Origin: Cinclus cinclus
Taxonomy: Eukaryota > Chordata > Aves > Passeriformes > Cinclidae
DNA length: 64,000 bases
Direction of reading: 5' to 3'
Assembly: GCF_963662255.1 (NCBI RefSeq)
Contig: NC_085047.1
Location: forward strand, 51,644,006 to 51,708,005
Shown: one piece after another, positions 24,148 to 37,300 of the stretch
Layout of the letters: the number at the start of each line of letters is the position of its first letter
How positions within the stretch are numbered: position 1 is the stretch's first letter
Translations under genes and position numbers: made by a program
Notes under the pieces: model-generated
What the model was told of the DNA's origin: nothing
Database searches by the model: none
Seen by the model: only the letters and a program-made list of their open reading frames with translations

Positions 24148-27100
24148 TTTTGTCTTGTTTTGTCTCATTTCCTACTCCTCATTATTCCTCATGCTTTTTC
24201 AGAGGCGGCATTTGAGACTGCTGGATAGAACCCACACCTTTTTTCTTCATTTGATTTGCAAACTCTGAAGACTTTTTGCAACTTTGATTTAAGGAAAGTC
24301 CAAACCAGCAGCATATTAGAGATCCTATTCTGTACCATTTAGGTCTTCAAAGCTTGTTTGTTCATTTGAGACTGAAAATCTTAGACTAAAAGCTAATTTT
24401 ATGCTTACATAAATTTACATAGAGTGAAGCCAACATATATTATTCAATCCAGGATTGCACTCAAAAGTCAGTCTTTATATTCTCATGTGCTTTAGAAAGC
24501 TAGCTTTAACCAACACAATTTCTTACTCATGCAATATTTATGTGAATAAATCTTTGAGCCAACATTTCTAGAAATACCTTGACCATGTAACTCACTTTTA
24601 TTGTCTCTGTTCACCAGTTTGTATGTGGGATGTTAAAATCTTCTTCCATTGCACAATTTCAAAGAGGATTTCTTTTTAACAATATTTCAGAGTTGTCTGT
24701 TCAAGCTCCCATTCAGTCCTTGAATGTCATATATTACCTCTAATCCTCAGAATATGTTTTAAAATTTTCTTCAAAGCAACTTTTTACCTGAGAAAATTTT
24801 CATGTCTGTATTTTATAACCATTATATTTCTCTCATCTCTACAATATTTTGTATTTTTTTTTTCTTTTTCCCCAAAACTTGCACAACCCACAGTGGTGGA
24901 AACCTTGACCTGGCACATATTTCTAGCTGACAGAGATATAGTCTAAGAACCTTTGGTACTAATGTTAAATCATACAGCTTTTAAAACTTGAAAATCTCCT
25001 ACAGTCTTAAGTACTTTTTTAGATTTGTTTTTTAAGAAATCTGAAAAGACATGAATTATTCAAGACATTATTTTGAAATTTAATGTCATGTATAGATTAT
25101 TCAACTAAAACTCTTTTTTTCTGCATCATCTACAGTTTCACAGACATTTTTTGCACACATTTCAGCAGGCGGTGAACAGATACTGACATAATAAAAAGAA
25201 ATTAAAAAAAAACCTGTGTTCATGTAATGAGCATAATAATAAACTAGAAGCCAAAACAATATTCATATGATAATCAAGGTGGAAGGTGTCTGGAAATTCT
25301 GACACTATGAGGCACTCAGACCTGAGAGTTCTAAATAGGAACTTGGTGTATTTCAGAGGATGAGAACCTGTGAACTGTTTCAGACACAAAGAGAAATTCT
25401 CAGTGTAATTTTAAATTTGTTCCATTTCAGGATTCTCTCTCCTTAAGGCATGTACAACAATGTGTGACAAGATTTCACCATTCTAGTACAAAGTTGATGT
25501 TACTCAATGCATGCCTAGGTATGAAGAAATTCTTTGCATTACCTGTACTACACCAGTACCTCATACTGATCTGCAAAATTCAATTAGAACAAAGAACCCA
25601 TTTCAAATTGGAAGAAGTTATTAAATTATCACCTAGGGCCCCCTACACTAAAGAATTTAGTCATTTGGTTGCACTGCCTGAGCCTGTTGGGTTGCCTTTA
25701 CCAACTTCTCCTTTCACCTGTGTGTGCCTCCCATAACCCACACCATACAAAGTTGCTGTTTCCTCAGTTCAGTGAATCAGAAATCAAGCAGAAAAGGACA
25801 GTCCTGTGGTTAAGTGATTGGAATGACATCTCCAAAGTGCCACAAAATACGTATGAGACCATAAGACTGCACATATATTATAGACAATTGCAAGGAATTT
25901 TTAACCAATGTGCAACATCTCTTATCACTTTCTACTGAGCAACGAAGAGAGTCCACAGCAGGTAACTTCAGCCTGCTGCCTAAAGTTAGGTGACCTGGAC
26001 CTGAGAGACAGATTCCAGTTCAGAGTAAAGTCATAACAGGCATAAAGTTCTTGAGAAGTACTGTTGAAGCCAATGGGTTTCAAGAACATAATTAGGTCTA
26101 AATGTGTTAACAGGTGGCAGCTTTTCCTTCTGAATACTTTGGTTTCTTATCTAGAAAGAAAAGCCACTTTTCTACCTTCTTTTGCTTCCTTTTAATCAGT
26201 TTGTGACATCTCTAGGGAAGATAGTGTCTCTGGGAGTGGAATTGAAGACTGTCTTCTCTGTGCCTCTGTATTTGCAATGTTTTTCTTAGAGTTGAGACTT
26301 CTGAAATCACCAGGGCACTGTAATCCATTTTCATTTTAAAAATGGAAAGCTTCATTTCTTCATAGATACAGAGAAAGTTTCGATTATATGTTCAAATTTA
26401 TCTTTACAGCTTAACAATCAGTCAACAACATCAACAAAAAAAAGATTAAAAATCTTTAAAGCATCATTACTTTTAAATTGATCTGCTGATAATTGGAGTT
26501 TCTTTTAGAGGTTTTGAAATGTTGAAAGAGGCAATGGGACAAAATTTTCACTGGAATCAAACACTGCAAAGAATGATTTATTAACAAATGCATACTTTAA
26601 TTGCAAGAACATATGTACAGACGTTTCTGCCCTGACTTTAGCTGGAAATATGCTTTGGCCCAGGTAGGATGATGGACTATTCCATCTCTTCCTATCATCC
26701 TCCTTAGCTGAGGCAATTGCCAAAGACTAAGTGCTTAATAAGAAGGATCCTGAGGAAGAGGGGTTCTGGCATTCGGAGTGAGCAAGACAAATGACCTCAA
26801 AGTGGAAGAATTTTTTTTCAAATATGCACAGTTTTAGGCATCCAACTTAAACAGAAAAGGCAGACACTTCAGGTACAAGATGCTTATTCCCTTCTCTTAT
26901 TTTTCCTTTTCATGTTTTCTTATGTTAGCCTATTCCCAAAGAATATATATTTCAAGATTCATTCTTCTGTTCTCCTGTTTCATGAGGAACACAATTAAGA
27001 ACAGTACTGAGCAATCAGAAGAATCTTTTTCAAATTTGCCAGTTTTGCGCAAATTCCGGACACACTTTCAGTGATTACTATTTGCTGCACATAGAAATCT

Positions 27101-29399
27101 TTCTCACCTGCCGAAAGTTTGAATAAAGCCTTATTTTTTCTGTATGCGTTTCCCCACTGCCAATTGTTTGTATTCTGTAGGGATGTCTGGTCTCTAAGAC
27201 AGCTTCAGGTATTAAATAGACCATGTCTCAGCAGGTTAGCTACTTATAACTGCAGCCACTTGAAAACAGCAGCAGTAGGAGAGCCAAGTGAGATTATCAT
27301 ACACATTTGAGAACAGAACAAGAAGTCAAGGAAAACAAAAGTCTCTCACAGAAATAAATACTAGAAAAAGAGTGCAATTATATGACAAGTACATCATAAG
27401 TTCTTTTTCTTCCTCCAAACAATAACAATGCTACAGAAATGAGAATTTTTTATTTTAAGACTAAGTACTTTTCAATTACACCAAATTGAAGCTTGATCAA
27501 AATAAGGATTTTCCTCTTAATGTACGTACTTGATATTAGTTAAAGTGAAGAAGATCTTACCAAACACATGGTAAGCAAGATATATTCTAATACCCCCCCA
27601 TTACAATAGATTTCACCAAAGTCATTCATTTAGCAGCATAATTCCTGATATTTTATTTGCTTAGCTCATGTCTAGATAGTTATTCAAAATATGAATCATT
27701 ATCACCCAGCTAGGCTATCCATAAATCAACCAGATTAGGAAAAATTAAAAAGAAAAAAAGGGAAAGAAGAGGTTAGTGAGCAGAAATGCTCCCCAGAGAT
27801 GTTGAGCCCACTCCAGACAACCAACAAGGGAAATATAGCAACTTTTTCATAGTAGCTACTGAAGACTCAAAATAGACAAAGTTAGGTGAGCAAAAGATAA
27901 TAGCAACAACATAGCATGGTCAAAATACATTTCTCAAAGGAAAGTGTACTCCATGTAGCACTTAATTTAGTAGATTATTTATCAATAATAATATCAATAG
28001 AAAAGTAATTGATATTCCTGTCTGATAGGGATCATTCAAACGGTCTTTCATTTAGAGATCTTCCTGTACTTTTCATAAAAAATGTTGTAATTTTTTTCAT
28101 GAGTGTATGTTGGTCCTTTCTATGCTTGTAGAAGAGAGATTACATAGATTCTTGAAAATATTGTACATTTTAGCTGTCTAACAGCGGGAAAAAACTTACT
28201 TTTTTCCTAATTATATATAATATCTAATTATTATAATTATATTTATTATATTATACATATATAATTCTAATTACAATACATGACTTTGTGATTCTGTCAT
28301 TTAAATAGTTTTTTTATCCGTATTTTTTGTCTTGAATCTTTGGGGGCAGTTTTTATTTGTGAAAAAAGTATATTTGAACTCATACTCACACTTTTGATAG
28401 GAGTCCTCACCAAGAAATTCTATCTTCCTAGAAAGGAAAATATTTAAAGACAGGACCAGTGGTTTCTTAAAAATATATATTTTTTTGTACAATCCTAAGT
28501 CTAAACTTAAGCAGCAGCGAAGCAGAGAAAGTTGGATCATCAAACATTCTTTGACTTGAAGCAGTTAGATTTCTTTCAATACAGTGAAAGGAAAACGTTA
28601 TCAGTAACATAAGCAGATACCAAGGCAGGAGGCATAAAAGTTGTTGCTTCTGTTGACCTCTCCATTTACACATAATTCAGGGTCCTGCAGCTTATTTCTG
28701 TAGGAAGGAGGAATAAGTGCAGCCAGCTACCTTTGTTGCTGTCCTGTTTATTTACAAACAGCAAAGACTAAATTCTTTTACTGTCAAAACAGCAGTAATG
28801 AAAAGGCCAGGGTTTCCTTGCTTGCAGTTCCAACCATCTTCTAGACTCAACACCATTTAATAGATAGCTTCATTTCATAGCAGAAACCTGAGGCAAGGTA
28901 AGAGTGTTTCTCTCTTTTTATCTTGGACTCTTGTTTGTTTTATTTGTGGTGAACTGTGGCACTTTTAGTAATTCTCTTCAATTTATCGCATCAGTCTGCC
29001 TTCCCCTTCTTTGTTGTTATCTGACACTTGAGAAAATCCTGAAACAAGACCTAGGTTAACATTAAAGTGCTCACATTATTACAAACCTAAGAAATGTCTC
29101 AAAATTTAAAGCAAATAATTAAACATCAAAGTTTGCTGGCAGCTAAATAAAAAACATTTTCATTGTTTTTTTCTTTGACCCCCTCTCAGAGACAAGAATA
29201 TCTGGTCAGGAACCAATTCACCCAATTAGTCAGTGGAAAGACAGCAATCACATTCAACTAATTTCAACGAATAAAATAACTGTACAACTGTTTTATCTGC
29301 CATCTAGGGGCACTTTTTCCTGCTCAACAATATTAATTCCCCTATGATAGTAAATATATGCATTGGTTCTGAATGTCAGGTGTCTGAGCACATTGTCCC
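24148..29399. other. AT-rich non-coding stretch
   Basis: No exon or repeat family recognised over about 5 kb. The part around 28205-28280 is almost pure A/T with short inverted ATTATA words. Open frames of up to about 90 codons (25464-25736, 25669-25938) have no splice context. Confidence 0.5.
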
Positions 29400-29579
29400 A
29401 CTGCTGGGGATTTGTCTGGTTGGGCTTGGGGCCAACCTAGATAAGGTGCAGGTGCCCTGCCTTGGAGAGAGCTGTTGGCAGAATCGCTGCTAAAAAAGCC
29501 TCAGTGGAGGCTCTTCCTGAGGAGGTCAGCTGAGATACCCCAGTGAGGAATCACCCTCTTAGTCCAGGAGTTGGTTTAA

Positions 29580-29830
29580 GATGAGGCTTGCCCCCAAGAT
29601 ACATCCAGTGCCTCTCCCCAGTCACAGCCATGTGACAACCACCTTGTACATCCTTGCTGGACCAAATCTGGACTCTGACCCATGGGCAGAGCTCGGGACT
29701 TGACCCCAGACCTGCCTGCTGTTCCAGCTGCCTGGCACTTGCTGGACAGGTGAGTGGTGTGGCAGTGCCCTCCTGCCCCTCGGGATGCCCCTGGGGGTGC
29801 CCGTCCACTCCTGCACCCAAGGGGCAGCAA
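29580..29830 (-). repeat. GC-rich dispersed repeat, copy 2
   Basis: Minus-strand anchors GGGCACCCCC, CCCATGGGTCAGAGTC and CATGGCTGTGA match copy 1 near 22.2 kb in order and orientation. About 70 bases more separate the first two anchors here. GC-rich sequence that may belong to the same element continues leftward to about 29400. Frames of about 84-105 codons on both strands are compositional. The family is not recognised; an LTR is my best guess. Confidence 0.45.
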
Positions 29831-29839
29831 CCCACACTA

Positions 29840-31139
29840 AAGGTTCAGGAAAAGACAACGAATCCACCATCAAAGCACATAAACAGCTTTCAGGCACCTC
29901 CATTGTACAGGAGAGCACAAGTTCAAACAGCAGCCAGAAGAAATGATTGTTCTGAAGGCAAAGTTAGGTAAGGAAAAAAGATACAGGAATGTCTGTCCTG
30001 AAAATTGTCTGTACCATCCTTTTTCTTTTCAAGCACACACAAAGCATTACATGCTTGCAACATACACTACTGCATACTCTATGAACTCTGCCAATCCCTG
30101 GAACACATAATAAAGTGAGGTATACAAGAATTTGACCCTGAAATAAAAAGATGTAAATAGAATCTTAACGTTGCATTTCCTTATAATGGACAGCATATTC
30201 ATTTTAATGCCATTTTTAAAGATGCCTTAGTTCATTTAACAAACCACAGATTTTAATGAAGAAAAGTATTTTACTGTCTCCAGTAAGAATTATAATAATT
30301 GAAATTATTTCAACTACATTATCAATAGAGGCCTCAGGTTAAATGAATTTACATCAGCTTCTAGCACATCTACACACATCATAAATCCTCTGCCTTTTCT
30401 CTGCCTTGTTCAATAACACTTTTTGAAATATTCAGCTTAAGGGGAAATACAATCTCAGAGACTTTGGTTTTTTTCCCTACATATATATTTATAGAGAAGA
30501 ATCAATTCTTTCTGATCAAAGAGTGTTTTATTAACAGAAGTGCATAACAAAAGGAATAATCCTCCAGGTACTTGATAACTTCTTACTTAGCCTGTAAACT
30601 AGATGTACATTGTATTTTTTACATTTTAAGTAAAATGCAGATCCTGTCTCTGTAAGTGATAACTTACCCCGCATTTTTTTATTAAATCAGTAAGAGTGCT
30701 TGCAAGGCAAAATGACATCTGTTGTAAAAAAGTAACAGATACTCTGATCAACATTGATAAAAATAAAATGTTAAGGCTGAAAAACACTATTAGCTCTGAG
30801 GAACACTTTCAAGACAAAAATAAAAGAAATTATGCAAAAAAACCCTATATAAAAATTTGCTGGTGAGCTAAATCAGAAATCTGTTATATAGAGCAAGATC
30901 AGAATAATAAAATGCAGCCAAACTGAATAGCCATGAAAACTGAATCAGGGAATGATAGATTAATGCACAAGGTTCAGTGCCATGTTGGCAGAGACAGCTT
31001 TGAGAAATTATTTGTAAATTTGAAATTCGTAAACTTGGAGTTCATACTTGGAAAGTGCAGGTGTTATTTCAGGGAAGAGAATGACACATAAGAAGTATGT
31101 CCAACAGTATGAGGAGGTTGAAAAATGAAACTTTAAATC
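29840..31139. other. AT-rich non-coding stretch
   Basis: No gene or repeat family recognised. Confidence 0.5.
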
Positions 31140-31190
31140 TAGAGTGCATCCCTTCCTACAGAGAGAATGAGAGAGAGAGACAGAGAGGGA
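31140..31190 (+). repeat. Imperfect GA-rich run
   Basis: GAGAGAATGAGAGAGAGAGA and flanking purines form a decayed GA microsatellite. Confidence 0.8.
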
Positions 31191-31491
31191 AATGAATAGC
31201 ATACTTCTCTGGAGGTCCTATCAGCTAGAGTGTACACTTCTGGTTACCTGTGAACTCAGGTAGGCTAAACTCAGGGAATATTAACCAGACTGTTCTAGAG
31301 AATGCAAAGCACATTTTATTAGCTGAGATAGAGACGGGTGGCTTGCTTAGACAAGCAGGAGGAAAGCAGAGTGGGGATGCCATTGTTGTCTATAAATATC
31401 TAAAGCAGAGAAGAACAAGGAAATTCAAATCTATTTATGCTAATGAGCCACTTTGGCATAGGTATGAATGAACCATGGATACATTAACTGC

Positions 31492-31525
31492 AGATTAGAT
31501 TATTTTCAAGATTAGATTATTTTCA
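31492..31525 (+). repeat. 17-base perfect tandem duplication
   Basis: AGATTAGATTATTTTCA occurs twice head to tail with no mismatch, which suggests a recent slippage or duplication event. The surrounding 31250-31700 might be a very old CR1-type remnant (CTATAAATATCTAAAGCAGA recalls an inner CR1 stretch), but I cannot support that firmly. Confidence 0.9.
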
Positions 31526-31792
31526 AACAGCACAGTGAAGTGCTGAACAGGTTTGAAGCTTAAGAGAGAGCACCTTCCAGGTATTTTCACCTTCTCAGCT
31601 CTAGAAAAAGGTTAATTGATACATACATAATAGGAAATGATCCTGTGGAAGCTGTTGACCCAAGAGTTCCCTTGTAGTCTTGAGGCACCTGGAGTGTCTT
31701 GGGGGAAATAACAAAGATTTGCAAAAAACTGATATCTACTAGGATGAGGTTGTTAGACACTAAATTAAAATTGTTTTGCTAATCTATTTTAG

Positions 31793-31911
31793 TTTGGGGT
31801 TTTTTTGTTGTTGTTTTTTGGGTTTTTTTTTTTTTGCTATATTGCTCTGAAATACATTATTTACTGTTGGTGGAATCATTACCATTTTTGCATAAATATA
31901 TACATATATAC

Positions 31912-31955
<44 letters not shown>

Positions 31956-32017
31956 TAATTCTATTGCAAAAAAAACCCAAAACAAATCAAACAAAAAAAA
32001 CCACACAAAACCCCCCA
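31793..32017. repeat. Imperfect inverted repeat around a TA array
   Basis: A G/T-rich arm (31793-31837) ending TTTGGGTTTTTTTTTTTTTT and GC is mirrored by an A/C-rich arm (31966-32017) starting GCAAAAAAAACCCAAAAC. The arms are about 45-52 bases, pair with many mismatches and flank about 128 bases. The loop includes a TA array at about 31895-31950 with a short ACAC end. The whole could fold as a long hairpin. Frames across it rich in tyrosine and isoleucine are repeat artefacts. Confidence 0.75.
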
Positions 32018-34046
32018 TTTTAAATGGATACAGAATGGATTAGTGCAGCAGGGCAAAGGAGTTGTGCAGATTTTCCAAGAGCTGTAGACAGCACTGGAGG
32101 GAAGTGAATGCTCTAATACAGTGTTTCTTAAATTGGTGGAGTTTACAGGAAAAAAGAATTTTTAACTGATGACATAATAAATGAGAACTTACTTCAGTTC
32201 CTTAATAATTTTCCAGCACATTTGGCCCACTGAAACTCAGATGGTTCTTGCCACTGCAGCTGGTGAACACTTCCCTATGTACTGCTCTGTCAGGCATCTT
32301 CTCTACTACACTGCTAGTTCCAGAAATTACACTGAGCTGTAGATAATCAGACATTTATAATGTTCGTGTTATGTTCACTTCCTCATGGATTGATGTGACG
32401 TGTTGGATGTTCTCATGTACAGCATTTAGAATGAGGGAACTCTGGAACCACAATGCTGTCAGAAAGCTGGAGCTCAAGCAAGGTTTGTGGAGCTGCAAGT
32501 GACCAGGTTCTGTGGCAGCTGCAGTTATGGATTTTCTAAGGATGTTTTTTTAGGGAGAACGGCTTCCTATCCAGGTCTACTGCAAGGGATGGGAGAACTT
32601 CTCTGAAAAACAAACTCTAGATGTTCAGTACCTTGTTCTGCATCCTGCACTGCTGAGGCTCTGTCTAAAATCACAGCTCACAAAATCCAGTAACCATGTG
32701 ACAGATCTTGAGCAGTGTGCCAGTGATTGTCCATACATTTCTCTGAGCTGCTGCTGTCTTGCACGTGGCTACAGCACTACACACACATCTAAAAGCCTGC
32801 AGCTACAATTCTTTGTTGCTGTTGAGTTTGAGGAGAGCTGTGTCCCCAGCATGGACAATGAACAGCAAATTGTAGTCCAATGGGAAAATGCTTTCCAATG
32901 ATTTATCTGTGTTACCTTCCGCTAGATTGCTCCCAAGGGACATGCCAATAAAGAAGGCTAAGCCTGATCTTCCTCACTCATTTCAGGCTCATATACTGCC
33001 TTCTGGCCTTGGTAGCTATCTCTGTGTTGCATATCATATGGGGAGACTTTAGGAATACCTGTTATCCTGCAGGACTTAGGTTACCTTTGGCAAGGCCATT
33101 CCAGATCTTAGGTCATACCCTAGCTTGTCTTTAGTTCATAGGCTCTTTTAAGCCTCCTTTCCTTCCTCCATTAAGGAGCCGCCTTCCATCTTGCCTCAGC
33201 ATCCACACCAATCCTGCTCTGGAGAACACTGGTCCCCTGGTTGCACAGATGTTGTTGTATTCCTGGAACTAGTTTTCTCTAAAGCAAAACTGATGGTTCT
33301 GATAAATGATGGTTATCAAAATGCAACAATGTCAAGAATGAACCAGATTTGCTCCCTATCATTCTGTGAGTTCCTCTTCAAAAGCTTCTATTTTGTGCAC
33401 TTCCAAAAGCCTCTACATGACTGTATTCCTGTTATCATGCCACACTCCAGGAGTAGAGTCTGTATCTAAGAGCACTGTGCCATTTGGAAACGTAAATGAG
33501 TATACAAAGCTGGTATATATAAAGAATAGCTGCCTTCTGGAGCCAGAATACCTAAGAAAAATACCCAGATGAAAAGGATAAGAAGAGACTTACATTTGTA
33601 TTGAGAACCTTGTGCAGTACTTGGAATCAATGGCTCAAGATATTTTATTCCTAGGTCTGGTTCTTTTACTCGAGCCAGCTTCAATCAAGCACTATCACAG
33701 AGCAGTGACATTTCAAATTTCTCTATTTACTTGAGTCACCAGGAATCCCTCAGTGTCCCTTCAGATAAAACACACAGATTAAATACCAGCCACATCAGGT
33801 TATTTAAAGAAAAGCAAGGAACTGGAGCACACTGATTTCTGAGAAGCAAGAGTTATATGGCAGCACTGGTATAAAATCTCCCAGGTGTACAGAGGAGGTG
33901 TGACTTAGATAGTGCAGTAAGGACCAAAGAACAATGGTAGCCCTATTCCAGGTGATCCACAAGAGCTCTATTGCAACTACCTGCCAGGTTTTCTTCCCAA
34001 CAAGTGAGGTTCTGCATCATTCCCTGGATGATCATCACTGTGCTAC
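32018..34046. other. Non-coding stretch, no gene seen
   Basis: Moderately GC-richer between 32.4 and 33.3 kb, with short open frames on both strands and no splice-site support. No repeat family recognised. Confidence 0.45.
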
Positions 34047-34222
34047 CTGTTGTCCATCGCTGCCTTAGGAACGGGCCTCCAGTAAACAGTAGTTCCTCTG
34101 ATATCTGTGGTTAGAGGAGGAATTCTCATACATGTTTGTAGTTTGAGTAGCTCCTTTGGGGTATCCTCAGTTTGAAAGCCTTCCTCTTCTTCCCCCACAT
34201 CTTCACTGGTAATGATGTTTTT
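34047..34222 (-). other. Candidate internal exon, unknown protein
   Basis: On the minus strand the segment after GCCCAGTCCTGTTAAAG is open for 58 codons and ends GACAACAG|GTAGCA, an acceptable AG|GT donor in phase 2. The peptide has an acidic run (SEDVGEEEEGF), then ELLKLQTCM and TTVYWRPVPKAAMDN. The tryptophan, proline and arginine content is less typical of AT-rich junk than most chance frames. The frame continues upstream to an ATG at 34250-34252. I do not recognise the family. A CR1 fragment starts about 40 bases upstream in the same transcriptional sense. Confidence 0.3.
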
Positions 34223-34263
34223 CTTTAACAGGACTGGGCTAAGCATTCCCAAGGGCCATATAG

Positions 34264-34395
34264 CAGCTCTCAGAGAATCATAGGATTGATAAACTTAGAA
34301 ATGATCTTCGATATCACCAAGTCCAACTTTGCTGCTGAAGACCTTTAAAATCTTTTAACTGCACCAGGATAGCCAGGGCACATGCACAGAGGCAT
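34264..34395 (-). mobile_element. CR1 LINE 3' tail fragment, minus strand
   Basis: The plus strand reads CAGAGAATCATAGGATTG, then GAAATGATCTTCGATATCA and CCAAGTCCAACTTTGCTG. This is the reverse complement of a CR1 3' terminus with one ATTCTATG-type unit. Only the last 100 or so bases are recognisable. Confidence 0.8.
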
Positions 34396-37300
34396 TTAAT
34401 CTGGGTGTGGAAAATTTAAAAAATGAAAATCAAGGTTCTTTCTCAAATTATTTTTTTTTCTATTTATGCACTAATATTCATAGAAGTAGAAGGTCTTTGA
34501 AGGTTATTTGGATATTTTAAAAATGTATTGGTTCTGTTATTCTGCCTCCATAGTATTCCTCAGTGTTGTGTTATATACAAGTACAATGGATACTTTTCTT
34601 ATGACTATGACTAAAGTAAAAAGGCCACAGTGTGAATTGTAACCAGGCCTATAGATTTGCTTGCCCTTTTTCCTTTGGAAAATTCCTAACTTATTTTATT
34701 TTATTTATTTTATTTTTTCTATTTTATTTTTTTTTTATCTTTCCATCAATTTTTCTCTAGAATGTTTTTGAAAAGCTTGGATAAAGTTATTTATTTTGTT
34801 TATTTTCCTGGGTAAAGGGGTTAAACTAATTGTCTAAAGGACTGCACTTGACTAGCACGAGATATGATTGTTGGAAGGCTATCATTTAGGTTTTTCTGAA
34901 AAGAATGAGGCACATAATGACTATTTTGCAGCATCAAGGTACTGCATCTGAAAGTTAGTAAAAGCATCAAGAGGCAGGGAGGCATCATTTTCTCCCTTGA
35001 TGTACCATTTGCTGTTTGCACAATGATCTAAATTTAATAGGAAAAACCTGTAACTCTTTTAAAAGGAAAACAGCGTCTTTCAATATACAGCAGACAGAGT
35101 CACTAAAGATACAGCAGAATACTTTAACAAATACAAGGTCATATGAGTTAATTAGGCTTTTTTCTTCTTCCATTTAATAAGAAACAAAGTTACCATGGAG
35201 ACTCACTGGATAATGCATTCTATTTTGGTACAAAAAACACCTTTTAAAAAGAACATGTTTAGTGAGAAATTTTCAAAGTGAGTGCTCTGGAAAAAACCTC
35301 CACATGAACCCGTAACTTATTCATTTTCTTTCTCATTTTTTCTGCAGTAGTTGCTCTGACCCTGTTGTCTGGTGATTGTCTGGAAAGAGTTCTCTGTCCT
35401 GTCCATAGAATAAATAAATGGAAACTGGTGAGGCAACAGCCCTGCCTGGTTAGATTGCAACACAACAGGACAAGGTATCTGTGAATCTGGAAATCCTGGG
35501 ACCCCTGGACTCTGTGAATCTCTGCTGAATTGCTTTCTAATGTCATGGATCCTAAATTCCCTGTGTCTAAATTGCTCTGTCTTCTGCTGTTGTCCCTAAC
35601 CTAACAGCCAGGCTCAGATGAGAGAGAGAAGAGTCTTCCTGGAGCTCTCTGTGTTGGCAGACATCAAACCAGGGCTGGAAGAAAAGGTGTGAAGAATAGT
35701 TTCTCTCCTACTTTTTTCTATGACATAGACACCTAAAACCTGCCTCTGCCAAGTTTTCTAATGAGACAATTTTTTCAATACTGTTTTTGTCTTGGTAGAT
35801 GGTGTGAAGTGTACTTCTTGAGCATCAATTTCTTCTCCTCCAGATCATGCTTTGAAATGGTGGCTGACTCCAGGCTCACTACATTAGTTGAAAGATTCCA
35901 GAATAGTTATTTTGATTTTTATGGGAAGAAGCTTCTTTCATGGAGTATTTGGAGACAGTGATTATAATTGTAAGACTCTGAGTTTTAATATTGTATGTTT
36001 ATATTTCTGTAGTTTTTCATTCGGGTTATTGGATGATATATCTTTTCACCTGAAAGAACAGACCCAAAACATTTTCTGATTTGTAATTAGGTTTACTTTG
36101 ACAACAGATTTTTTATGTGAGCTTTCATATGAACACAGAAAAATTTCCTTCTCCAGTCACAGAAAAGCTAATGAAAACAGATAATAATAATAAAAATTAT
36201 ATTACATGTAGAAGTGTTGAAATGCTACTGAATTTTTTTTCATTATTCATTGTTTCAGAATACTAGTGTTTAGCAAAAATAGATTAATCTTTCTCAAAAC
36301 CAGACCTATAAATAAATTATAAAATGCATATAGCAAGAATATTTTGAAAGACAGTCTGTACCTGTAAACTAGGTAAAGTACACGATGAAATGCAAGTAGC
36401 ATATATCCTAGTAGAGTGGAACACTCTATAATGCTAAAGATAATTTTTATCATTCATTATGAATTCCTTGTTTTTCTTTGCACCTAAAGCAACCTAAAGA
36501 AATATACACTCATACTTAAATGTAAATGTTTTGTTAAAATAGCGTACTGCTCTCAGTTTTTCGACACAAATAGAAGACCTTGAATGCAAATGGGCTATTT
36601 TGAAATTTATCACAAAGGTTCCTTATCAAGTAGGCAGTGGAGGTCAAAACACTGGACAAACCTGATTGCCTTCTCCAAACAGAGCAGGTAGAAACTCCAT
36701 GGAACCAAGCATAAACTAGCACAGGAAAAGCTTACTTGGGGCACTTAGCAGAAGTGAGGCCATTTAAAGGGGAAGTAATTTTTCTTAAATTTCTTCCCTG
36801 AAGGACAAAAAGGAAATATTAAATATTTAATGACCATGCAGAAAAATAATATTGCCAACTTTAATTCCATTTTCAAGTCTGATTGATGCTGTATTATTTC
36901 TAAAGCTGCATAGATTACTAAGAACAAGATATATGCCCGTAGTTTCTTAGAGAAATGCAAAATAGAAAGTAGAATATTGAAAATATTACTATCTTTGATG
37001 GATTTGGCAATTGACTAGTAGAATTTCTCTAGCACACAAACCAGATAGATGTTTTCAAGATGACACACACAAGTTATTAATAGTGGTAATGGAAAGTTCT
37101 AAGAAAGTGTTCAGAATTTAAAATGTCTATAAAATACACTAAAATTCATGAAGGAAAACCATGAAAAAGAGTAAAATTAGCTGCATGTACAGGAGATGGC
37201 TAGCAGTGAAATTAAAGTATAAAATTGTTTTCCTTTCACCAATAATATACTACAAAGATTGTGGGAGAGCTGTACTGTCAAAATGTCTGAAAGTGAGCTA

